Shown piece after piece: positions 51,078 through 57,582 of a stretch of DNA of 64,000 nucleotides. Numbering within the stretch: the first letter of the stretch is position 1; each line of letters opens with the position of its first letter. Below the pieces are notes generated by a model. The model saw only the letters and a list, made by a program, of their open reading frames with translations. It did no database searches and was not told the DNA's origin. The stretch is from JBBDWR01 sp040902745 (lineage in GTDB: Bacteria > Actinomycetota > UBA4738 > HRBIN12): the NCBI GenBank assembly GCA_040902745.1, contig JBBDWR010000012.1, positions 1 to 64,000 on the forward strand, in the 5' to 3' direction. The translations under genes and the position numbers were made by a program.

Positions 51078-51454
51078 GCGCTGCCTCACTCGGCGAAACC
51101 GAATCCATGGGTGCCACGCTCCGGCTTCGACCCGACCCCGCACTGGCGGCGACCGCCAGGCTCTTCGCTGCCGCCGTGGCGCGGCGAGCCGGTGTCGGCC
51201 AGGAGCGCATCGACGACCTCAAGCTCGCCGTCACGGAGGCGTGCGCCGCGGCGATCGACGCGGGGAGCGCGGTCGAGATCGACGTAGCCGCCAACGATGG
51301 TCGTGTCGCTGTCGTCGTGCGTGCGTCCCGCATCGGCGAGGATCGCGCGAGTGCCCCCGATGCCCCGATCGGACGTCTCGATCTGATCCGGGCCCTTTTC
51401 GATGACGTGGAGACCTCACCGGGGTCGATCAGCTTCTCCCTGTCCCCCACCTGA
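51074..51454 (+). CDS. GHKL ATPase-like protein coupled to RsbV
   Basis: The 126-residue protein has the RsbW-type N-box region DDLKLAVTEACAAAI (about 47-61), while its ATP-lid glycine motif is weak (APIGRLDLIRALFDDVE, about 96-112). The frame starts at GTG 51074, overlapping the STAS stop by 4 bp. It could be an RsbW-like kinase or a degenerate version that acts as a binding partner. Confidence 0.8.
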   Translation: MSAASLGETESMGATLRLRPDPALAATARLFAAAVARRAGVGQERIDDLKLAVTEACAAAIDAGSAVEIDVAANDGRVAVVVRASRIGEDRASAPDAPIGRLDLIRALFDDVETSPGSISFSLSPT

Positions 51455-51476
51455 CCTCCGGAAACACGCTCCGTTC

Positions 51477-51501
51477 GGTTGAGGCCCCGTCGAGTGGGTA
51501 T
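51477..51501 (+). promoter_or_regulatory. SigB/SigF-type promoter for the third ATPase gene
   Basis: GGTT (51477-51480), a 15-bp spacer and GGGTAT (51496-51501) match the SigB consensus, with one mismatch in the -35. It ends about 57 bp before the gene at 51559. Confidence 0.55.
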
Positions 51502-51558
51502 CTCCCATGAGCCCGGAACGACGAGCACGGGAGACATACCATCGGAGGGAAGTAACTC

Positions 51559-52002
51559 GTGACCGTGGAGCTCGACATCAGCTTGCTGCCCGACACGATG
51601 GCCCCCGCTCGCGCACGTCGGGCGATCCGGACCCTACGCGGAACGGTTCCCCGAGACCGCGTCGAGGACTTGGAACTGCTGGTCAGCGAACTCGTGACGA
51701 ACGTCGTGCAACACGCGGGCGGACGGGAAACCGTCGAATGGATCCGGATGCACGTTGCAGCCGCGACCGGCGCGGTCCGCGTCGAGATCTCCGACCCGGG
51801 CGCCGGAACCCCTGTTCAACGCGACCCGTACGACGGGCACGTTTCGGGCTGGGGGCTGACCTTCGTGGATCGTCTCTCGACGCGGTGGGGTATCGACGAG
51901 GACCAAGGGAAAACGGTGTGGTTCGAACTGGATACCGCCGGCGCCGAACGGGGGGAGTCCCCCTCCTCGGGCCGGTCTGGGAGCGACCTCCGTTTGGGCT
52001 AA
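51559..52002 (+). CDS. HATPase_c_2-type protein, RsbW-like
   Basis: The 147-residue GHKL ATPase shows an intact N-box ELLVSELVTNVVQHA (about 38-52), ISDPGAGTP (G1 box, about 79-87) and SGWGLTFVDRLSTRWGI (G2 box, about 97-113). Many actinobacterial proteins of this type control sigma factors through STAS partners. A ribosome site (GGAGGGAAG) precedes GTG 51559. It has its own SigB-type promoter, making it a likely member of the stress regulon. Confidence 0.87.
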   Translation: MTVELDISLLPDTMAPARARRAIRTLRGTVPRDRVEDLELLVSELVTNVVQHAGGRETVEWIRMHVAAATGAVRVEISDPGAGTPVQRDPYDGHVSGWGLTFVDRLSTRWGIDEDQGKTVWFELDTAGAERGESPSSGRSGSDLRLG

Positions 52003-52017
52003 CCCGACAGCGGGTAC
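51992..52017 (+). promoter_or_regulatory. SigB/SigF-type promoter for csbD
   Basis: GTTT (51992-51995), a 16-bp spacer and GGGTAC (52012-52017) match the SigB consensus well. It precedes csbD at 52099 by 81 bp. Confidence 0.6.
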
Positions 52018-52098
52018 GCACAGCAGGTAAACGGTCACGAGCGGTGACCACCGCCATCGATCGGCCGGCAACCAGCCGGGCCAACGAGGAGGAACGAC

Positions 52099-52284
52099 AT
52101 GGGCGAGAAGATGGACGAAGCCAAGGGCAAGGCCAAGCAAGCGGTCGGCGACGCCACCGACGACGACGACCTCAAGCGCGAAGGCAAGATGGACGAGGTC
52201 GGCGCCAAGGTCAAGGAGAAGACCGGCGACGCGGTCGACGCGGTCAAGGACAAGACCAAGCAGCTGACCGACGACGACCGCTAG
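52099..52284 (+). CDS. csbD: CsbD-like stress protein
   Basis: The 61-residue hydrophilic protein consists of KAKQAVGDATDDDDLKREGK and AVDAVKDKTKQL-type helical repeats typical of CsbD. In Bacillus CsbD is a SigB-dependent general-stress protein of unknown mechanism. The strong ribosome site GAGGAGGAA and the SigB-type promoter agree with that. A hairpin terminator follows. Confidence 0.9.
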   Translation: MGEKMDEAKGKAKQAVGDATDDDDLKREGKMDEVGAKVKEKTGDAVDAVKDKTKQLTDDDR

Positions 52285-52303
52285 GCCTTCACTCGGGCCC
52301 CCA

Positions 52304-52334
52304 AGAAGCCCCTGGCGCCATGTCGGGGGCTTCT
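52304..52334 (+). terminator. Rho-independent-type hairpin after csbD
   Basis: AGAAGCCCC and GGGGCTTCT form a 9-bp stem with a loop of about 13 nt. It lies 20 bp after the csbD stop. No clear T-run follows. Confidence 0.6.
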
Positions 52335-52353
52335 GTCATGAGAGCATGCCCGC

Positions 52354-52902
52354 GTGACGAGTGATCAGGGCTCCGGCGACACCCCTCTCGACGAGGCAGT
52401 TGCCCGCGCGGACGAGGAGGAACCGGACGAAGATCCGAAGGAGCGCCTCAACCGCAAGCTGATCGAGGTCCTGAACGAGCTTCGCGTCGGATTGCCCGGC
52501 GTGCAGGTGCTGTTCGCGTTCCTGCTGACGCTTCCGTTCACCGCGGAGTTCGGCAAGATCTCGCCGTTCCAGCGCGACGTCTACGCGGTCAGCCTGTTCG
52601 CGTCGGCGGTGGCATCGCTGCTGATGATCGCCCCGGCCGCCTACCACCGGCATCGGTTCGCAACCATGCAGCACGAAACGGTCCAGGCGAAGCTCGAGAT
52701 GCTCGTGACGCAGGGACGCCTCGCGATCGCAGGGCTCGCGACGTTTGCGATCTCGATGTCGCTGGTCGTGTTCCTCGTCTTCGATGTGATCTTGAGTCTG
52801 CGATGGGCGGGCCTCGGCGCAGGGACGCTCGCGTTGGGCTTCCTGTGGTTCTGGTACGGACTCCCGATCTCGCGCCGGCGTCGAGACCCGACACAGCCGT
52901 AG
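52354..52902 (+). CDS. Membrane protein, DUF6328-like
   Basis: The 182-residue protein has an acidic N-terminus (1-35), then LNELRVGLPGVQVLFAFLLT (about 40-59), the conserved start of the DUF6328-like family, and four membrane segments (about 50-65, 77-95, 123-143 and 150-170). Function unknown; often near stress genes. GTG 52354 is preceded by GAGCAT plus 6 nt, as at rsmI. It may be co-regulated with csbD, though a terminator separates them. Confidence 0.75.
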   Translation: MTSDQGSGDTPLDEAVARADEEEPDEDPKERLNRKLIEVLNELRVGLPGVQVLFAFLLTLPFTAEFGKISPFQRDVYAVSLFASAVASLLMIAPAAYHRHRFATMQHETVQAKLEMLVTQGRLAIAGLATFAISMSLVVFLVFDVILSLRWAGLGAGTLALGFLWFWYGLPISRRRRDPTQP

Positions 52903-53931
52903 TCAGGCCGTGAGGGACGCGCGAACAGCCGCGGCGGCCGCCTCGACGTCCGGATCGCCTACGTCGAGGTGCCAGACGAATCGAACCTTCCACGGCGTCG
53001 CGTCCGCGAGCAGTCCATGTTGCTCGAGTCGCTCGGTCGCCTCTTCGGTCGACCACGAACCGATCTGCGCGAACACCATGTTCGTCTCGACCCGGCTCGG
53101 CTCGACCTCGACCGACGGGATCTGCGCCAGCAACTCGGCGAACCTGCGCGCCCGCGCGTGATCCTCGGCCAGTCGCTGCACGTGATGGTCGAGCGCGTAC
53201 ATCGCCGCAGCCGCGAGAACACCGACTTGGCGCATCGCTCCCCCGAACTGCAGCCGATATCGGAGCGCACGCCGGATCGTCCGTTCGTCGCCGACCAGCA
53301 TCGAGCCGGCCGGTGCGCCGAGGCCCTTGGAGAAGCAGACGTTGATCGAGTCGAACGGCGCGGCCAGTTCCGCCAGCGACGCTCCCGTCGCGACGTGCGC
53401 GTTCCATAGGCGGGCGCCGTCCAGGTGCGTGCGCAGCCCGTGTCGGTCGGCGAGTTCTCGAACCCGCAGGGCATGCTTCGCTGAGAGCACCAGTCCGCCG
53501 CAGGCGTTGTGGGTGTTCTCGAGCGCGACGAGACGGGTGACCGAATCGTCGGCGTCCTCGTCGGTCTGGATGAACGGCTCGAGTTGTTCGATCGGCAGCG
53601 TTCCGTCCTCGGAATCGAACCCGCGCAACTGCACGCCCGAGAGGGCAGCCGCTCCCCCCATCTCGTACAACATCAGATGACTCCGTTGATGACAGAGGAT
53701 CTCGTCGCCGCTGTTGCACTGGACACGTACCGCGACCTGGTTGCTCATCGTCCCCGTCGGGAACCACATCGCAGCGTCTTTGCCGAGCAGGTCCGCCACG
53801 CGCTCTTGCAGCGCATTGATCGTGGGGTCCTCGCCCGACTCGTCGTCGCCCACCTCGGCTTCGGCGATCGCTCGGCGCATCTGTGCACCGGGTCGGGTCT
53901 TGGTGTCGGAACGCAGGTCGATCGGTCGCAT
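52903..53931 (-). CDS. ltaE: Low-specificity L-threonine aldolase
   Basis: The 342-residue PLP enzyme cleaves L-threonine and L-allo-threonine to glycine and acetaldehyde. It starts with IDLRSDTKTRP (3-13), typical of the family, with HLDGARLWNAHVATG (about 164-178) and the PLP lysine in NVCFSKGLGAPAGSMLVG (about 195-212). The ribosome site GGAGGA precedes ATG 53931. Convergent with the DUF6328-like gene. Transcription is probably from a TATACT box at 53963-53958. Confidence 0.93.
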   Translation of the reverse strand: MRPIDLRSDTKTRPGAQMRRAIAEAEVGDDESGEDPTINALQERVADLLGKDAAMWFPTGTMSNQVAVRVQCNSGDEILCHQRSHLMLYEMGGAAALSGVQLRGFDSEDGTLPIEQLEPFIQTDEDADDSVTRLVALENTHNACGGLVLSAKHALRVRELADRHGLRTHLDGARLWNAHVATGASLAELAAPFDSINVCFSKGLGAPAGSMLVGDERTIRRALRYRLQFGGAMRQVGVLAAAAMYALDHHVQRLAEDHARARRFAELLAQIPSVEVEPSRVETNMVFAQIGSWSTEEATERLEQHGLLADATPWKVRFVWHLDVGDPDVEAAAAAVRASLTA

Positions 53932-53957
53932 CGAGATTCCTCCGCCGGAATGTCGAC

Positions 53958-53967
53958 AGTATACAAT
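53958..53967. promoter_or_regulatory. Shared -10 region of divergent ltaE and aminotransferase genes
   Basis: TATACT on the minus strand (53963-53958) and TACAAT on the plus strand (53962-53967) overlap in the palindrome GTATAC. Both genes have ribosome sites and short leaders. Confidence 0.5.
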
Positions 53968-54012
53968 CGCGCCCCAAGCGCACTGCGTGCGACCGGCAGA
54001 TAGGGGTGCGAG

Positions 54013-55371
54013 ATGGGCAAGATCGCCAGGGGGCGACTCGAGGGATTGCTCCAGGACGAACAAGCGCGATTCACTCGCGAGCACCCCCGCTCCGAGGCGT
54101 TGTTCGAACAGGCCAAGGGGTCATTGCTGGGAGGGGTGCCTATGCCCTGGATGACCGAGTGGGCAGGTCCTTTCCCCGTCTTCGTGACCGAGGCCGAGGG
54201 ATCCCGGTTCGAGGACGTCGACGGCAACAGCTACGTCGATCTGTGCCTTGGCGACACCGGCGCGATGGCCGGGCATGCCCCCAAGGCATCGGTGGAGGCG
54301 ATCGCCGCGCAGGCGGCCAAGGGGATCACCTTGATGCTCCCGACCGAGGACGCGATCTGGGTGGGCCGGGAGATGCACCGGCGGTTCGGGTTGCCGTATT
54401 GGCAGTTCTGCCTGACGGCGACCGACGCCAACCGGTTCACGATCCGCATCGCCCGTGAACTCACCGGCCGCGACAAGATCCTCGTCTACAACTGGTGCTA
54501 CCACGGTTCGGTCGACGAGACGATGACGACGATCTCCGACGACGGGTCGCTCCAGCCCCGGCTCGGCAACGTCGGACCTCCCGTGGACTTCGCGCTCACG
54601 ACGCGCGTCGTGGAATGGAACGATCTCGATGCGCTCGAGGCGGCGCTCGCGCACGGGGACGTCGCCTGTGTGCTTGCCGAACCCGCGCTGACGAACATCG
54701 GGATCGTGCCGCCCGACCCCGGTTACCACGACGCCTTGCGAGAGCTGTGCACCAAGTACGAGACGTTCCTGGTGATCGACGAGACGCACACGATCTGCGC
54801 CGGTCCCGGCGGGGCGACCAGGGCCTGGGGGCTCGAGCCGGACTTCGTCACGATCGGCAAGCCGCTCGCCGCGGGTGTTCCCGCCGCCTCCTACGGCATG
54901 AGCGAGAGGGTCGCGCAGATGATCTACGACCGACCCCAGATCCTCGAGCGCTCGGACACGGGAGGGATCGGCGGCACGTTGTCGGGCAACGCGCTCTCAC
55001 TCGCCGGGATGCGTGCAACGCTGGACAACGTGTTGACCGATGAGGCTTTCGATCGGATGTTCGCACTGGCCGAACGCTGGACGGACGGTGTACAGACCGG
55101 GATCGAGGCCCACGCCCTTCCTTGGACGGTGCAGCGTCTAGGCGCCCGAGCCGAGTACTGGTTCTGCGATCCGACTCCCCGCAACGGTGGACAGGCGGCG
55201 GCCGCACACGACGCCGAGCTGGCCCGCTACACACATCTGTTCGCCCTCAACCGAGGGGTGCTCCTCACGCCTTTCCATAACATGGCGCTGATGAGCCCGG
55301 CGACCACGATCGCCGACGTTGACAGGCACACGGAGGTGTTCGCGGAGACCGCGTCGGCGCTCGTCGGCTGA
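54013..55371 (+). CDS. Class III PLP-dependent aminotransferase
   Basis: The 452-residue enzyme belongs to fold-type I class III (glutamate-1-semialdehyde aminomutase-like or omega-transaminase). It shows VYNWCYHGSVDET (about 158-170), the Asp that holds the pyridine N in LVIDETHTI (about 253-261) and the PLP lysine in DFVTIGKPLAAGVPAASYG (about 277-295). The substrate is not obvious. Divergent from ltaE across 81 bp with an overlapping -10 region, suggesting coordinated regulation. Confidence 0.88.
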   Translation: MGKIARGRLEGLLQDEQARFTREHPRSEALFEQAKGSLLGGVPMPWMTEWAGPFPVFVTEAEGSRFEDVDGNSYVDLCLGDTGAMAGHAPKASVEAIAAQAAKGITLMLPTEDAIWVGREMHRRFGLPYWQFCLTATDANRFTIRIARELTGRDKILVYNWCYHGSVDETMTTISDDGSLQPRLGNVGPPVDFALTTRVVEWNDLDALEAALAHGDVACVLAEPALTNIGIVPPDPGYHDALRELCTKYETFLVIDETHTICAGPGGATRAWGLEPDFVTIGKPLAAGVPAASYGMSERVAQMIYDRPQILERSDTGGIGGTLSGNALSLAGMRATLDNVLTDEAFDRMFALAERWTDGVQTGIEAHALPWTVQRLGARAEYWFCDPTPRNGGQAAAAHDAELARYTHLFALNRGVLLTPFHNMALMSPATTIADVDRHTEVFAETASALVG

Positions 55372-55424
55372 CGATGTGCCAGATGCTCGACGCGACGCGG
55401 CTGAACGCCCACGAATACGGGCCG

Positions 55425-56009
55425 CTAGGCGTCGTCCTTGCGTAGATGCAGCTCCGCATCGATCTCCAGCTGCACCTTCTTGCCGACGAGGAATCCGCCG
55501 GTCTCGATCGCGACGTTCCATGTCATCCCGAACTCCTCACGGTCGATCTCACCCTTCGCGGTGAACGCCGCCGTGGTGGTGCCGAACGGGTCGGGACTGA
55601 CTCCCTCGAAGTCCGCGTCGAGGACGACCTGCCTGGTGACGTCCTTGATCGTGAGATCGCCGACCAACTGGAACTCGGTCCCTTCCTTCGGCCGGACCTC
55701 CTTGGAGCGGAAGGTCAGCTTCGGAAACTGCTCGATGTCGAGGAAGTCTGCGCTCTTGAGGTGCTTGTCACGATCGGCGCTGTTGGTTTCGATGCTGGCC
55801 GCGTCGATCTCGACCTCGACCCAGCTCTTCAGTGGGTCCTCTTCGAAGTGCACGGCGCCAGAGATCGTGGTGAATCGACCGCGGGTCTTCGTCAGGACGT
55901 GGCGCGCGACGAACGCGGCACTCGTGTGCGCGGGATCGAGGTCCCATGTGCCGGCGAGCGGCGCGTCGACCCCGTTCACCTGGCGTCCGGTAATGGTTTC
56001 GGTGCTCAT
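55425..56009 (-). CDS. YceI-family isoprenoid/lipid-binding protein
   Basis: The 194-residue protein has the YceI lipocalin-like pattern WDLDPAHTSAAFVARHVLTK (about 22-41), the KSADFLDIEQFPKLTFRS region (about 85-102) and the C-terminal VGKKVQLEIDAEL. YceI proteins bind polyisoprenoids and respond to stress. It has no signal peptide. The ribosome site AAGGGGG precedes ATG 56009. Divergent from the HxlR gene over a palindromic operator. Confidence 0.9.
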   Translation of the reverse strand: MSTETITGRQVNGVDAPLAGTWDLDPAHTSAAFVARHVLTKTRGRFTTISGAVHFEEDPLKSWVEVEIDAASIETNSADRDKHLKSADFLDIEQFPKLTFRSKEVRPKEGTEFQLVGDLTIKDVTRQVVLDADFEGVSPDPFGTTTAAFTAKGEIDREEFGMTWNVAIETGGFLVGKKVQLEIDAELHLRKDDA

Positions 56010-56085
56010 GTGATCCCCCTTCTCTCCGGAGTCCTCCCGGTACCAGCAGGTAGGGAAGGAACTTCAGCTTCTGGGTGTTCTAACC

Positions 56086-56102
56086 GATAGTGAGCTACTA
56101 TC
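56086..56102. promoter_or_regulatory. Palindromic operator between yceI and hxlR genes
   Basis: GATAGT-N5-ACTATC (56086-56102) is a perfect inverted repeat in the 128-bp divergent gap. TACTAT inside it (56096-56101) can serve as the -10 of the HxlR gene, so binding would repress that promoter. Confidence 0.6.
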
Positions 56103-56137
56103 TATTCCAGAGTTACTAAGGAATGTGGAGTCCCCCG

Positions 56138-56560
56138 ATGCCCGACCGACAGCTCGAGACGAACCCCCTGCTTGCGACCCCTCCGGGAAGAACATCTGCG
56201 CGGATGCAACCCGTTCAGGACGAGACCGCCCCGGTGTGTAAGCACTTCCAGCGAGCAGCCGAGATCATCGGCAAGCGCTGGACAACGCAGATCATCCGCG
56301 CCCTGCTTCAGGACGTCAGCCGCTATACCGACATCCGAGTGGCCGTATCCGGCATCTCTGACCACTTGCTCTCCGAACGACTCAAGGAGCTCGAGTCCGA
56401 AGGCATCGTGGCCCGGTGCGTGACCCCCGACACCCCCGTCCGGATCGACTACCGCCTGACGGACAAAGGCAAGGACCTCACCGGCTCGATCGAGGCGCTC
56501 GCTGCCTGGGCCGAACGCTGGGCAGCCGCCGACCCCGGCGCAGCGCCGCCGGAGTCCTAG
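56138..56560 (+). CDS. HxlR-family transcriptional regulator
   Basis: The 140-residue winged-helix protein shows the HxlR pattern CKHFQRAAEIIGKRWTTQI (about 34-52) with LLSERLKELESEGIV (about 77-91), and the N-terminal Cys that senses redox or aldehyde stress in some members. It probably regulates the divergent yceI and itself through the palindrome upstream. ATG 56138 is chosen because GGAG lies 8 nt upstream. ATG 56123 is in frame. Its stop TAG overlaps the convergent Kelch stop in CTAG. Confidence 0.88.
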   Translation: MPDRQLETNPLLATPPGRTSARMQPVQDETAPVCKHFQRAAEIIGKRWTTQIIRALLQDVSRYTDIRVAVSGISDHLLSERLKELESEGIVARCVTPDTPVRIDYRLTDKGKDLTGSIEALAAWAERWAAADPGAAPPES

Positions 56561-57582
56561 TCCGGGACGAACACCTCGGTGGTGTCGGTCGCTAGTCCCC
56601 CGCCCTGACGCATACCCCCGTCGGCGACGTACACACGCCCGCCCCGGACGACCGCCTGGAAGCCGTGGCGACGAGAACGCATCGGTGCGAGCGTGCGCCA
56701 CGTGTTGCCGACCGGGTCGTAGGCCTCGACTTTCCGGTACGCCTTCCCGTTGCCTTCGCCGCCGATCACGAGGATCTCATCACCGAGCAACGCCACGGCG
56801 TAGCCCCCCCGCGGGGTCGGCAACTCCGCGTAGCCGGACGTCCAGTCACCCGTCGACAGATCGAGCGCGTCGACGTAGCCGAACGGTGTCTGCGCCATCC
56901 CGGTCCTGCCGCCGATCGCCCACAGCATGTCGTCGACGACCACTGCTTGGAAATGATCCCGGGCCCTCGGCATGTCGGGGAGCGAGGTCCATTCGTCCGC
57001 GATCGGGTCATAGACGTCAACCCACGGGACGGCGATGTTCTCGCCCGAGATCGGCTCGGCGATCAGGCCACCGACGTAGTAGATCAACCCGTCGTGTACG
57101 GCGACTCCGCCGGCGCCGCGCTCCCGCCCTTCGGGCATCGGGGCGCCAGAGTCGATCGAGCCCGAGGCGGGATCGTAGACCCATACCGAATCGGATGCGG
57201 GCTTGGGTCTCCCCGGCTGCATCACGAGCCCACCGATCCAGTAGATCCGTCGATCGAGCACCACCGCCTGGATGTGGTTCAGCACTGCCGGCAGATCGCC
57301 CAACGGCACCCAGACGTCGCGGCGGAAGTTGTAGCGCTCGAGCAACGTGCCACCCCAGCCGAGGTAGGCGAAACGACCGACGCGAGCCATCGCGACCTCG
57401 CCGCGGGCGAGACCCGTGCTCTCCCGAGCCAGCCACTGTCCCGAAGCCCCTGCACGAACGACCGCGTCTGCCTCGGAGCGATCGGCTGCAGGAGCCGCTG
57501 GCGGGAGCGTGAGGAACGTCGTCGCGAGCACCACGCACACGACGCCCGCAAAAGGGAGGGATATCCGGCGACCCGGGTTCAT
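56557..57582 (-). CDS. Secreted Kelch-repeat beta-propeller protein
   Basis: The 341-residue protein has a signal peptide (about 8-32) and five or six Kelch blades with the double-glycine motif, for example RIYWIGGL, LIYYVGGL, MLWAIGGR and EILVIGGE, each followed by a DVYDPIADEW-type strand. It probably binds polysaccharide or a partner protein outside the cell. ATG 57582 overlaps the upstream stop in an ATGA, and its stop shares CTAG with hxlR. It is the last gene of a secreted-protein operon. Confidence 0.9.
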   Translation of the reverse strand: MNPGRRISLPFAGVVCVVLATTFLTLPPAAPAADRSEADAVVRAGASGQWLARESTGLARGEVAMARVGRFAYLGWGGTLLERYNFRRDVWVPLGDLPAVLNHIQAVVLDRRIYWIGGLVMQPGRPKPASDSVWVYDPASGSIDSGAPMPEGRERGAGGVAVHDGLIYYVGGLIAEPISGENIAVPWVDVYDPIADEWTSLPDMPRARDHFQAVVVDDMLWAIGGRTGMAQTPFGYVDALDLSTGDWTSGYAELPTPRGGYAVALLGDEILVIGGEGNGKAYRKVEAYDPVGNTWRTLAPMRSRRHGFQAVVRGGRVYVADGGMRQGGGLATDTTEVFVPD

